DNA of 64,000 nucleotides, taken from Amaranthus tricolor. Lineage: Eukaryota; Streptophyta; Magnoliopsida; Caryophyllales; Amaranthaceae. Both the position numbers and the translations under genes were made by a program. Positions 11,831 to 24,790 of the stretch are shown here, in pieces (the first letter of the stretch is position 1; each line of letters opens with the position of its first letter). Below the pieces are notes generated by a model. The model made no database searches and was not told where the DNA came from. It saw only the letters and a list, made by a program, of their open reading frames with translations. The stretch is taken from assembly GCF_026212465.1 (NCBI RefSeq), contig NC_080063.1, positions 7,241,202-7,305,201 on the forward strand, given 5' to 3'.

Positions 11831-12864
11831 ATCACACCAAAAAAAGATTCATTTTACCCCTCATGCAGAAGCATTATAATATAGTCTAATCCTAATATGA
11901 CAATATAAAGTAGTAGAATGAACGAAGAAATGTAGGTTATCCGTGTATTCTATCATATTTAGGAGAATTGTTTTGCCGTTGACACCTTTATAATGCATGT
12001 TTTGGATTTTCCCCTTTATTATTAAATTTCCCCACCATAGTAATACCAACACTTAAAACGTTACCACCAATTGACATTTTTTGTCATATAAGTACTTGGA
12101 TTGTCATGCCACCCCCTTGTTTCACCCATTGCAGATTTTCAACTCGGTTTTTCTTTCATTTTTTCATTCAACCCTACGCCTCCACCATCAAATTCTCAAC
12201 AACCAAATTTCCCTTTTCCATTACGTCTAATTCTCTCCCATCCATCACCGTCAACTACTGCAATTACACATCTCTTTCACATCTTTCTCACCCTGGAAAA
12301 TCTCTTTTCCTCTAAGAGCCATCTCAAACAATCTCTTGTAAATCTCCAAAACCCTGTATTTTGTCGAGTTTTTGCAATGTTCTGAAAATAAATAAATAGT
12401 CAACACTTAATTGTATTCAAATCATCATTAGTGACATGTTTTCCAAGCTTCTAAAAGGTGAGTATTGATCTAGTAATGTCAAGCTACAATTAAACATGCT
12501 TGACAGTCTAATATGAAAACAGAGTCTCAAATTTTGTTTTCGGGAAAATATTGTTTTATATAAGCAAAATCAAACCGTTCCTTGGTAATTGGTTTTAAAT
12601 TACCTATCTAGGTAGCTGAGCTTACAATTTGCATCTCAATTTCTGAAGTCCTTTTCCTTAATTTCATGTCTTACATTTATTATTTTCAAATGTTAATTTC
12701 ATTAGTCATAACCTTGCCAATATTGGTGTTGTTAAATCCTATACTTGCATTGTTTGTATAAGGTAGGAAAAACCAAAACATGCATTATAAAAGGTGGTAA
12801 TAGCCATAAACACCATTAAGATACAGACTAGGAATAAAACTACGTCAGCCTACAAAAAACTTAC
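11831..12864. other. Region 3' of CRTISO, no gene established
   Basis: The stretch at 12101-12385 is open in two frames and rich in Ser, Thr, Pro and Phe, like a 5' leader or a transit-peptide exon, but nothing identifiable follows it. The last coding exon of CRTISO, expected to encode about 20 residues, was searched for here on the minus strand and not found. Confidence 0.4.
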
Positions 12865-15800
12865 CAATATCAGCAGCCACTCTATGAGCACACATAATTC
12901 CTGAAAAAGCAACAGCTATGACCCCTTGCCCTGGAAAACAGCTATCACCAACACAGTAAAGACCGTCTATAGCCTGCATATTTGACAACGGAAAATCCTG
13001 TTCACCGATCACGATCCAGGTGAAAGAAATGAAAAAACATTAAAGTATCAAACCCATTAACTTTCTTCTACCCACAGTAGTATTGAATGGCATTCCCAAT
13101 AAGCCTTTAGGAACAGAGCGTGGCATAGGTCCGTATGTGCCATTATCACGCGCCAAGTAACGCCTGTGCGTTTTTGGAGAACCAACCTGCAACGACAATT
13201 AATAACATCAAATTTGAAAAACTGTCATTCACAGCCTTTTCGAGTATTTCAATCCCTAATCAATCTCGTGATGCACGCCATTCACAGCCTTTTTATTTTT
13301 TTTCACCACACCATTTGAAACACAGTTAATCTCCCAGCAGAAGGAAGGTTATAGGCAGGAATGGGCAATATTGACAAACATCATCATAAGAAGCAAAAGA
13401 TAGAGAGAGCGGACGGTAGACAGATGATAATGTCACGTCCACTGCCCTGAATTCAGGAAATTACAGAACACATGTTTTCTGCAAACAATACCTCCTTAAA
13501 CAATATGGAAGATTTAAGTCCTGGAAATAGTTTACTTTCTAATCTGCTTATAATTTCATCAGCAATAAGCTCCTTCTTTTTGTTGTAGTCTGCTGGAGAT
13601 AGTCCCTGAAACATCACAATCTTAAATAAAAAACATATCCCAAACACTTAACAAATATTAAGGTTTCAAAACATTCTAGAACTTGGTTCCATAAGAAATT
13701 ACATAATGTAAAAAATTTAAAAGCCAAAAACTAAAGTCAAATTGTCATAATGTAATCTAGACCAAATAACATATAATTTACATAATTATGAGTGCACCTG
13801 CCAGTCGTCAATGGAGGAAGTTGTAAATATATGGAGAATGTGATGCCCACTGGGAGCCAATGAAGAGTCAAGAATGGTAGGAATGCTCAAAAAGATACTT
13901 CCATAAGGCTCCTCCAAATTTTTCCAGTCACTCTTCATGAAAAAATAACAACGCTGTCAATTGATTTACTCTTGAAACAATTCATAGATATTGAATTCAA
14001 GTAAGCACCTCAAGAACAAAGTGGTGGCAATCTGTATCTGGAGGCAAGACTTCAGCCTTGACTCCCATGTGTATAGAAAGAAAGGATGGAGCCTTGACAT
14101 ATAATTTCTGAAAATCCTCCTCTTCTTTTGGAAGTTTTTCGGATTTCAAAAGCTTGCCTGCAGTGCAAGACATCCACTAATGTGAGTAATAATAAAAACC
14201 GCAAAAAACCAACGAATTGAACATGGAAATGCAGCTCCCTTTACCCAAACTTACCAAAGGTGTCCCATCTAGTAGCATTTGATATAATGGTTCTGGCATA
14301 AATTTCTCTTCCGTCCGAAAGCCTCACACCAACCTGTAGTATTACATAAGGAGTATAAGCAGGATGCAGATTTCTACGAAGCCTATTAAATCTTGGTCCA
14401 TTGCAAACTATCATATATCCTGAGCCAACAGGAACTTACAGCCTTTCCATTCTCCAAAATAATTTCTTTCACGTTTGACTTGTAACGTATTTTGCTCCCT
14501 TGATCAATCAGACCTTGAGCAAGGGATTTTGCAATTCTACCAACGCCGCCAATGGGGTAGTTGATCCCACCAAAATGCCTATCACACAAAACCTATCATA
14601 AAGAATGTTAAATGAATAAGCTAAGAAATAAAAACTGAAAGGAAACAGAGAATGAAATATCTTACCATACTTGCATTTATCATAGGAGTTTGCATAGCAT
14701 TAACAGTACTGACAATGAAACACTGAAGCAGATAATCAGATTTTATGATCAGTTCAAAATATTATTCATGTTAAAGCACAACAATGACTAGCACTTTCAG
14801 ATGAAAGAGTAATTTGAGTTACCTCCGCATCTATGAAGGACAACAATTGGGGATCTTTGATGTGTTTACGAGCAATTGCTCCAGCGTTTTGAGGCAAATA
14901 ATAGGCTGCACAGGCAAATAGCAAACATTCCATGTTTTATAGTTCGCAAGAAAATGACTATGCCTACAAGCTAAGAACAGTTTAAACATTATTCTTAGTT
15001 ACTTACCACTTAATCTACACTTCACCAATAATCATCATACTATTACCTGATTATAGTTCTAGCTTGGCAAGAAATTCTCTATCTTTCAAGAGATGGGATA
15101 ATTTCTCAACTTAAAAAGCCACCCAAACTCACCCAGGTCAACCTAGCATTATCTTCCAAATATAATGATATTGTAGTTAGCATCTAAAGTAAGTGCTTAC
15201 CAAGGGTTAAACATTCGATGGGCTTCTGGAAAAACTGCCCGAAAAGGTAGATTGGTTCCTCAAGAGACTTCAGCTCCAATGAGTTTAGGGCATTGAAAAT
15301 CTATGAAACTCATGATATCAATAACAACAATGGTCGATAAAGGAGAAAACCAAGTTCAAGAGAAGCTACAGAGGCATAAGTCAAAACTGACCTTCCAGCA
15401 CTCCCCATAAAATTTTAAAATCCCTTCCTTCTCATGGGGAAAATTGGTAGTCAGTTCACGGATAAAGTCATTATACTCCCTGTGCACTCGAACTGAAAGG
15501 TTATTTGGGAGATGAAAATGAACAGTGGTTGGGTCTGGTATGACTTCCATCTTACATCCAACGGCAGCTAATGATTGGGTGATTAAGTTCAAATTACCCT
15601 GTCCACAACCAAGCCAGTGAAACAGAGTAAGACATGGTAAACTGTGATACAGAAAAGCAAAAAATATAGAAGGTAAATATGCTATTAAAATTGTAAGATT
15701 TTATAAAGCTACAGCTTCATTATATTCACATAAAGGACACACAGCTGAATTGATATGAACTTATTGGAAACTATCTGAATTTGTTGTAATATTTGATAAC

Positions 15801-18800
15801 TTATGTGTGAACTCATAGGAACAAACTTTTCAAAACATACATATACGAATTTGTCTCTGAACATATAAGAACAACTTTTTGAAACATATTAGAACTTGTT
15901 AATGATATTATTGGGACTTAAACACCTTGTGTGAAGCTAATACTATAAGGTAAAAGAACAAATTTTTTTAAGACATATAAGAACTTTTTAAAACGTATAA
16001 AAACTTGTCTGTGAACTTATGGGAACAAAATTTTGAAACATACAAGAACTTATTTGTGATCTTATTGGAACTTTACAGACCTTACCTGCCTCATCCAAAA
16101 AACTAATAATACCTCTACCATTTAACAAGGTGAGACTTGTAAATTTAAGCAACAACATCTAGATGATTATCCAAGATATTGGTGCTCAGACTAAGCGCAT
16201 GAAAGTAATAGAATAAGATCAAGAAATTATATTTTGACCAATTGTATTCCTTTTCAGAAAATATTTTGTGCCTGTGTACTTAAAACAAAAGAAATGAAAT
16301 GAGCTATTCCAAAATTCAGAGTTATATGACCGTTTTTTGACCCCTCCTTTCCCTTAGAAAACAATCATCACTTTCTGCCATGCTTTTCTCTGGACTCATA
16401 ATTATCATTTACTATTGTTCCAGCTCCTCTCCAACACACACCATTTTCAGTTCTTTTCTCTCTAATTTGACTGAAAAATTGAAAAAATAGGCGGGTGAAG
16501 TTAGTGCCAATGTGGTGATGTTATATGTTTCCTACCCAAAGTTGGATCATGAATTTGGTAAAAAATAGTCATGGCTGATGCAGGATGTGTTGTGGTGCAT
16601 AAGGGATTAAAAACAATTGTTAAATAACTAATTAAACTCCCATGACATTGCCCATCAACGATAGTGATGGGTTATGAACTTGTGATGAATGGTAGTGGTC
16701 AAGGCATGTGAATGTATCAATGAATCTTGAAAATTGGCTATTTCTCTCCTCTCTCCTCTAGATTATCTTGGGTGACATTAATAACAACGTGAGAGATCAA
16801 GTAACATGGAGATGACCCTTGCATGAAGGAGGGGATGAGTGACTACGTCTTATACAGAGAGAAGAAAAAAACAAATCAAGGTAACTCAAACAACCTCACA
16901 AAGCAATAATGAAAAATTAACAATACAATACAAACATAGAGATACGGAACAACCTATTTCCTATCTGTTATCAGAAGCTCAAAACAGTTAAACTAAACAG
17001 GCTCTGAAACCTTATTCATCACAATTTACAGCCCTAAAAACCAATCTAGTTTTACTTCTGGAATAAACCTTAGCATTAATATGATGGCTACCACAAAGAA
17101 CCCGTATCAATTGAGGAATGAAAAAAGGTTCAGAGGTTGGTATTCTCTAAAAACTAATTTGGAAAATGCTTATAAGTTTGAGTGAGACTCTGTTCTCACT
17201 TAACTTTCAAGAATCTACTTTGACTACCATACTTATACCATCAAGCAAATCATGATTAGCCACCACAATCAAAGCTTAGAAGACAGATGAGCAAGGAGTA
17301 TCTACATTCTATAGAATTTAGTATAGGCATAAGATAAGATGACCCTCTTTTCCCCATACATCTTTATTTCATGCCTCGAGTAACTTTCTTCTAGCATTCA
17401 CCATTTTCTTGAAGTAGGTGACTGGACTTCTTTCTCTGTGAGGATAAGAGGACATATAATGACGCATCTCCCCTTCGGTAATCACCTAATTCTCCTTGGA
17501 GAAGCTAGTGAACAGAACCCCATGTCTTCAATTCCTCCTGACAACTTCAAAGATAATGACCAGTCAATTAATGATCAGAAAAGTAATCTCCTCTTCTCTC
17601 CTAACTCCCATCTCATGCAGGGCATTTCTCTGAATCACTCAATGTTATCATTTATAGGATTTAGAGATCCATCTTTACTTCCCCTCCTTGGAGAAAAGTA
17701 TCTCCTTGGGACAAGTAGGACTTTGTAGTTACAAAAATTAAGCTTGCCAGATGGAAAGCAATTATCCACTCAAGCTGCCAAGCTGCTCTCATCGAGGACA
17801 GTGTATTACCTGCAGCATATGCAGTGAGCCTTTCCTAATTCTCAAAAAGTTCAACAGCATTAATATTTGAATTTTCTGGGAAGGGGAGAATCAAAGACAG
17901 AGATGCAGTCATGCAACAATATCATTGGACAAGGACCGTAGAACTAACGAAGATGGGGGACCTTGGAATTAGAAAGTCTTTTTATTTGAATATATCCAAT
18001 AACTAGACAATATTAAAAATTAAACGATTACAACGACTACGCCGCAGACCATTCAAAAGAAGTGTAAGCGCATGATTGACTAGATCACTAGACCCTTTAG
18101 CTTTTAAGGAGTCTCCTTTGGCAATGCACCCAAAATTCAGGTGGGGAAGAGTGAGCATGAAATGTCTAATATTTTGGGAGAGTTATTGTAAAATTAAACA
18201 CTGCTGGAAGAAAGCCTTGAGACCCCTAATATCAGATGATTGTAACCTAATATCCACACCCACTTAGGCCCAATGTCAATTAACATTCCTTCAAGCATCT
18301 CTAAGGAGGTGTTTGAATTGACAAAAAAATGTTCCTTATAAACACTTAGTTCTCCATTGTTCAATTTTGATGGATAACTCTTTTAGGAGAAAAGGATAAT
18401 TGGTCACCTCCATTTTAGACAAAAAATGATTTATATTAGGATGGAAACTCTATTCCCTTTAGTTCTTTATTATTTTTCTCCCAACAAAACATTGGAAAAT
18501 GGAAAGAATAACTTCATGGAAACTGATTTCTGTCGAACCAAAACAGCCACCAAAACTATGGAGCCTCCATCAACCTGACTTCCTTTGAGTCTTCTAATTA
18601 ACAAAAGGAAGAGACTCCACTGATCCCAAAAGATATAGTTTTGCATTTCGACCAAAACAAAGACATGAATATTGGATCCTTAGTAGTGAATCAGAGATAG
18701 TATTCCTACCAAAATTGTTCTGGCTTCTGTAAATACGATTTGCTTCTTCTAAGTATTCATTTCAGTGTTACCTAACTCCCTACCTAATTTGTTGGCTATC

Positions 18801-21485
18801 ACTATGTTTGAATAACAATTTTGGAGAGAAAAGAAAGGGAGGGAATGGGAAGGAAGGGAAGAGAAATGGAAGGGAAATAGATTTTGTTTGTATAGGAGGG
18901 AATGGAAGGGAAAGGAAGGGAGATGGGAGTTTTCCCTTCAAATATTTCCAACTTTGGAGAGATTGGAACCTTAACAAAAAGTATCCATTAAATCCTTCCA
19001 ATTGTCTTTCCTTCATCCCTTCCCTTCCATTTTGGAATCCAAACAAGAGATTCTTTCTCCCTCCAAATCCCTCCCCTTCCTTTCCCTCAATTTCCTTCCA
19101 TCCAAACACACCCTATAGGAATACACAATTCACCCAAAATGTCCCAAACTTGGCCCAAAATCACTTTATTTGGCTTGTTCTAATTTGCAATTCACAAGAG
19201 CTTCCGTGAACGAAAAAACACAAAACATTTCATCTCCTCAGGTCCTAAGACTGTCATAACACTAACAAAATCTGAATAAAATTCCAACACCCCACCTCAC
19301 CTTGGTGTAAAGTTTGCCTTAAAATGTACAATTGCACAAATTTTGGCATCCCAATTCACATATTTTGTATCTTAGTTCATAAGGGATATAATAAATCAGA
19401 AAGCACAAGTTTCATGAATGTTTTCTGAACATCAACTATAAACCATTTCTGTTTCATAGGCCTGTGGAAGGAACAAACAGCCACAAGAATTAGCTTTAAG
19501 CGTCTGCCTCCCCCCCCAACACCCCACCTCACCCTGGTGTAAAGTTTGCCTTAAAAATGTACAATTGCACAAATTTTGGCATCCCAATTCACATATTTTG
19601 TATCTTAGTTCATAAGGGATGTAATAAATCAGAAAGCACAAGTTTCATGAATGTTTTCTGAACATCAACAATAAACCATTTCTGTTTCGTAGGCCTGTGG
19701 AAGGAACAAACAGCCACAAGAATTAGCTTTAAGCGTCTACCTCTCCCCCCCCCCCCCCCCCCCGAATGTACAATTGCACAAATTTTGGCATCCCAATTCA
19801 CATATTTTGTATCTTAGTTCATAAGGGATATAAGAGCCTCCCCCCCCCCCCCCCCCACAAGGTAGAATGTAAACCTAACTGAAAACAATATTTCAGTATG
19901 TAAATAAAGTACATTGACATCGAAATAAGGAATCACTGAAACCATGTCAATAATATCAAGGAATAGCACATAAAAAAATTTTCTACGGTTATCATGTTCA
20001 TAACAATTCCTTTGGTATGTTGCTCTTGACTAGTCAAAACGTGTAACATAATAATATCTTTAGCACAAGCATAGTGCAAAAATGCAGTAACGGTTACGTT
20101 TATGGTATCGACACGGTGATGCGATAACGGGCAATAATGGAGTTAGAGTAACGTAAAAATCAGCCAAAAGCATGACGGCCCAAAACATGATTTTTTTCAC
20201 CCCTTTACAATGCGGAAAATATCGGGTATGGTTGGAGAGCTTATTGGGAATAATGATACACTTAAAAATGGTAGGAACTACACATAAAAGTTCATCTATA
20301 TCTAATTTAGATTATAATTTTTTTTCATATTATCGGGGTATGGTTGGAGACTCCCTTACATGCAAGGGAAAAGGAAAATAAATCCTTTTGTAACTAGTGA
20401 GAATCAAACCCTTGTCACAAGGGTGAAAGGAAAAACGTTCAATCATAGGCCAACCCATTCTCATAACTAATTTAGATTATTGATTACACAAAAATCACTG
20501 AACTTCAAAGAAACTCTTATTGTCTAATTAATAGAGATTGTTAATATTTTCTCACAGCATATGAGCATCAGTAGCAATCTCAAATGGACAAAGGGAGTAT
20601 GCATTACTATCTTTGAGTTAGAAACAACAACCACGAGCAATCACGGGTTCGTATCTATATAAATAACAATAAAATACTATCATATACAGTTGACTATTTA
20701 GTATATAATGGATAAAAACTACCAAAATATATTAAATTTTTTTAAATACAGTAAACAATACAAGATACTCTTCTTACATAAAAATATGAATGACTGCTGC
20801 AACTAGCAACTAGCAACTACAACATAGAAGTATAATATCACTATATCAGCAAAATTAGTTATTATCAATCCTTATACTTCTAAATAACCCAACACAAATA
20901 CTAAACCAAATCATAAATTGAATAGACAAAGAATAAAAGAACAGTAACCTTGTCACTGAAGCCAAACATTACAGAAGAACCCACATCAAATGTATATCCA
21001 GCTCTCTCATAAAACCCAGAACTGCCTCCAGGGATCACATACTTCTCCAAAACCAAAACTTTAGCTCCCTTCACAGCCAGTTGTGTTGCTGCAACTAACC
21101 CACCAATACCAGACCCAATTACAATAGCATCATAATTCTCCGTCTCTTCGACTTCGCCGCCTTTGGTATTCACTGCTTCATCTACATTCATTACTGCTTT
21201 GGACCTTCCCTTACTTTCCACTTTTCTCCTATGAAACCCATCAAAACCAAATCCAAATTTCACACAATTTACACAATGATCCCTGAAATTGAGTTTGGGG
21301 ATACCAGGGAAGCGATTAGAAAAGTGAGAACTGGAAAGCGGCTTAGAATCAAAGTGGGTAGTTGAAAATTTAATGGGATAACAAGTGAATTTTGGTCTGG
21401 TGTGAGAAGATGTGTAGGAGTGGAGCAAATTGTTGGTGGTGAATGTGAGAGAAATTGGGGATGAACAGCAAGTGAGAGACTGCAT
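12865..21485 (-). CDS. CRTISO: Prolycopene isomerase (carotenoid isomerase), last exon not found
   Basis: Twelve exons are supported on the minus strand: 21485-20949, 15598-15392, 15300-15201, 14905-14823, 14722-14666, 14592-14440, 14333-14255, 14157-14009, 13932-13798, 13605-13492, 13186-13076 and 12973-12865. They join in frame to about 611 residues. CRTISO converts poly-cis prolycopene to all-trans lycopene in plastids. The first ~115 residues are Ser/Thr-rich, as in a transit peptide. Then comes the FAD-binding Rossmann motif [16 protein letters not shown], and [20 protein letters not shown]. Further matches are [32 protein letters not shown] and [13 protein letters not shown] near the end. 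The exon ending at 12865 closes with phase 1 (AADI-G), so a short final exon must follow. Intron 1 is 5.35 kb and repeat-filled. A foldback transposon sits 5' of the gene. Confidence 0.95.
15740..16080. repeat. Degenerate ~48-bp minisatellite in CRTISO intron 1
   Basis: About six imperfect repeats share the core GAACTTATxxGAACAA...TTTTxAAACATA. Copies drift by substitutions and small indels. No protein-coding capacity. Confidence 0.5.
16081..18800. other. CRTISO intron 1, unassigned sequence
   Basis: Intron sequence without recognisable exons. The ORF at 17438-17728 has no family resemblance I can name and lies within the intron. It may belong to an old insertion, but no terminal repeats were seen. 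Confidence 0.4.
18802..19118. mobile_element. MITE with TGTTTGGAT-type termini in CRTISO intron 1
   Basis: The left end CTATGTTTGAATAACAATTT and the right end, read inverted as CTATAGGGTGTGTTTGGATG, resemble each other. The left half is G/A-rich (GGAAGGGAAGAGAAATGG) and the right half C/T-rich, so the element folds. It is the same family as 6619-6962. Confidence 0.5.
19283..19860. repeat. 233-bp tandem duplication with long C runs
   Basis: Two nearly complete 233-bp units start at 19283 and 19516. A third, partial unit begins about 19764. Each unit runs from CCAACACCCCACCTCACC to TTAGCTTTAAGCGTCT. Units are separated by C homopolymers that grow from 8 to about 17 bases, with another C run at 19842-19857. 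The duplicates differ at only a few positions, so the event is recent or an assembly artefact. Confidence 0.8.
20325..20455 (-). mobile_element. tRNA-derived SINE-like copy in CRTISO intron 1
   Basis: On the minus strand it carries TTGTGACAAGGGTTTGATTC (box-B-like) preceded by CCTTTCACC. It ends CCATACCCCGATAATATG followed by an A-rich tail. It is related to the copies at 6386 and 8537. Confidence 0.45.
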
Positions 21486-21700
21486 TGTGATTTGTGAAGA
21501 AAGGTACTGGAAATTGGAAATGTCCCAAATTTGGATTAGTTTTTTTTTTTTTTTTTTTTTTTGTCAAAACCAGTGAAATTTTAAAATCTACAATTTTTAC
21601 TTTTTTTTTTTTGGGTAACATAAAAAATCGAACGCCAATTAGTGTAATCAAAAATTGAAAAAAAAAAAATTCCAAATTGGATGATGGGTTGATGGAGCGA

Positions 21701-22162
21701 GAAAATGTGAAAAAAATAAGATTATTTAACAATTTTATTTTAAAAATAAGCTTCGTGAAAACTTTATTCCTAAAATAAGCATTCGTACATCCAAACCTAG
21801 ACTTAGTGCAATGTCGTTGTTACTAACAGCGAAATAAAATAAATAAATAAATAAATAAAATTAGTAAAGCCTCAAGTCGCTGTTACTAACAGCGACTTTA
21901 AGGTTGACTGGTCAACTTCTTAATCTCGTAGGTTGGAATAAGGAAGTAACTGAAATGAGGAAGAAGAAGGAGAACTGGAAACTTAAAACGCATTAAGTCG
22001 CTGTTAAACAGCGACTTGAGGCTTTATTAATTTTTTTTATAATTTTTTTTTTTAAATTCGCTGTTAGTAACAGCGACATTACACCAAGCCTAGGTTTGAA
22101 TGTACAAACGCTTATTTTGAGAATAAAGTTTTCACAAAGCATCTTATTTTCTTCACTTTTTC
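21701..22162. mobile_element. Foldback Mutator-like element, 462 bp, upstream of CRTISO
   Basis: The termini GAAAATGTGAAAAAAATAAG (left) and its partner GAAAAAGTGAAGAAAATAAG (right, inverted) begin long inverted arms of roughly 190 bp. The arms contain the palindromic unit GTCGCTGTTACTAACAGCGA. The flanks GATGGAGCGA (21691-21700) and GATGGAGTGA (22163-22172) form a 10-bp target duplication with one transition. Long inverted arms with a 9-10-bp duplication are typical of non-autonomous Mutator-like elements. Its left end is about 215 bp 5' of the CRTISO start codon, so it lies in the promoter or 5' UTR. Confidence 0.75.
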
Positions 22163-22172
22163 GATGGAGTGA

Positions 22173-22589
22173 TGGCTTTGAGAGTTGATTCACACTGTCC
22201 ACTATTATTTAGGAGTATTTTTTAATAAGATCACTGAGAAATATTTTAGAAAGCTATCCTCTTCTTTTTTTTCAAAAGTTGTTCTTGTAAGAAATATTTA
22301 TGAAAACCAAAATATATAATGCTTTTTATATAATAAATAAATTATTTTATCAAATAATAAATTTAATGGAGAAAAATAGGATCATAAGCATTAAAAATAA
22401 TAAAATAAAATTATTGGAAAAAATATATGGACTACAACTATTAAAAAGTATTTAAATAAAGTTAATGTAAAACGGAAACAATAAGAAATATAAAAATATT
22501 TAATACCATAACCATTACTAAAATATTATAATTAAGATTAACATGGTTAATTATAAAAAAAATAAAAAATAAAAAATAAAAATAAATAG

Positions 22590-22673
<84 letters not shown>

Positions 22674-24407
22674 AAAAAGATTTTTTAGAAAAACAACAAA
22701 TGAAATAGCTCAAAATGACAAATGTAAAACAACTACAAAAAACAAAGAGAGTACTTATTTATTGTAATTATGGTCTGAGTCATAAGTTAGTAGCAGATTA
22801 GTTTCAATCGGAGATATTTACTTTAACACATTGTATTTTATTTTTTTTAAATACAAAAATGATTTGATTGTAACATTGGTGAATTAGAGTGAAATACAAA
22901 GAACGCAAACTTTGCATTCTCACACATTCTCAATAAATTATTTACTCTTATTAATTAATTGATTATTTTATTTTAAATTTATTTTTAAAAATTAATTTAT
23001 ATATTTATTTTATTTTCTTAATTAATTTTAAACCTAATAAATATCAACTTACATTTTAAATATTTGCAAATCATTTAGAAATTTATATTTTATATTTATT
23101 TTTTTTTCCTTAGAAAATTTAATTTATTTCCAAATAGAAACAACACAAAATATGAAAATTATAGAGTTAGTTTTTGTTCTTCTACTTACATTGTCATAAC
23201 CATTACAATTACACTGATTTAATGCTAATGATACAAATTCTCAATTAAGATTGTTGCTCTCACTGTGAAAGCTACATTTATAACTATGATGGGAAACAAT
23301 TTGATAGATAAATGGCATGTGAACTTGGTTGATGAGCAATTAATGGTGGAATATGTTTTTACATGTAGACATATGAATTATGATGTATATTGATAGAAGG
23401 TTTATTGCACCTTTAACATTTTGTAACTTGTGGCTTAGTGGTCTTAGATATGGTATTTCCTTTCATAAATTTAATGAGCTTATAGCTGAAATTGTAGTTG
23501 TCTTTGGTTAAGGTTGGATTTGAGCTTGACTCAAACTCATTTCCTTATTTTTAATAAGTCATGGCTTCACTCCCTTTAAGGGCGATGCACCTCTTTGAGA
23601 AGGGTATATCCTTGATTGGATGGGTGTCCAATTGCATCCTTTTAGATGGAATTATTTTGGAAAAAGACGGTTATTTTGACAGAATTGAAGTTATTTTGTA
23701 AATTAGAGATTTGTTGGATGTGGCTCATAATCTCAATACTTGGTATGGTTGAGTGATGGTCTTGAGATGGAGTATATTGGTATAATAAAGGAAGGATTAT
23801 ATGGCTTTTTCTAATAAGAACATGTTACACGAAAAAATGGGTCTGAATGTCAAGCTGAAGCTTGCACAATCAAGCGGATTATATGAAGTTCTTTGTCACA
23901 AATCAAATATTATGCCTTGTTTAGGAAATTTCAGTCTATTGTTTTTGTTTTTAGATGGGACTTGTAATAGTCATCTCACTCCTATATTTTGTGTATAAAT
24001 ACTCTCCTAAACTTCATTAATCAAAGAAGTGAGACCCTTGTAAATTGTAATTATCAAGTAGGGAGATTAATCTAGTGTGAGAGAGAGAGACACTGAGACA
24101 CATAATTAGGGTTTAGTGAGAGGGAATTTGAGGTTTTCATATTTCTCTTGAAGATCCAATTGTAAGTGACTCTAATTGTTTAAGGTGTGATTATGGTGTA
24201 ATCAAGAACTCTATACATCTATAAGATTATACGTCTTCTAATTGTTTAGGTGGGATTTTTTAGTCCAATGCAAGATCAATTTGATCCTCAAATTTTACCC
24301 ACCAAATCTGTTATGTTCTTTCTCTTTGTTCGTGCATTTTGATTTTTTTTTCTATATTACTTTGTTGTTGTTCTTCAATCTCTACATTTGAGTTTTGCTC
24401 TAACAGT
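22173..24407. other. Intergenic region between CRTISO and SPP, part 1
   Basis: Very AT-rich at first, with a (TA)n array. From about 23990 a TATAAATACTCTCC box is followed by leader-like sequence ending TTGCTCTAACA at 24404. This resembles the downstream part of a Ty1/copia LTR, but no matching start or primer-binding site was identified. No gene recognised. Confidence 0.4.
22594..22671. repeat. (TA)n microsatellite
   Basis: About 39 consecutive TA units between AT-rich flanks. Confidence 0.95.
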
Positions 24408-24790
24408 TATGTTAGCAGCTTCTAAATTGGTTTGGCAAGTAGATAATTTAGTTATTGTTAAAGCCAAGGCTAAAGCAATTAAATTTGCCTTGCACCTAGT
24501 CAGAAAGAATAATTGAACAAAATTATTATTGAAAATGACTCTTCGAATGTGGTTAAAGCTTTAAAGAGGATAAATCAACTCGGGTTCACAATTAAGTGAT
24601 CATTGAAAATATAGCGTCACAAGTAGATAATTTAAATTTATCTTCTTTGTTTTCTTTAATGTATTAGGGTTGCACATAGACTTGCTAAATGAGCAGCCGC
24701 TAGAATTTGTGATGAGGTTTAGTTTGACAATGGCCTGAGTTGGATCATAGATATTATTGCTTTTGATTTACCCGATTAATAAAATCTTTC
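24408..24790 (+). pseudogene. Decayed RNase-H-like (retroelement) fragment
   Basis: Frame-shifting translation gives AASKLVWQVDNL, then AKAIKFALHLVRKNN, then ENDSSNVVKALK. This resembles the RNase-H-like domain found at the 3' end of plant LINEs and in related plant proteins (alternating Ala-rich helix, then the ENDS acidic motif). Several stops interrupt it and only about 380 bp remain, so it is non-functional. Confidence 0.5.

Noticed and set aside
12101..12385. Possible gene start with a transit-peptide-like ORF
   Set aside because: No downstream exon or known domain could be attached; left as unassigned intergenic sequence.
18780..19209. Open frames of 109 and 133 aa on both strands
   Set aside because: They come from the purine/pyrimidine-rich arms of a MITE and lie in CRTISO intron 1; composition is low-complexity.
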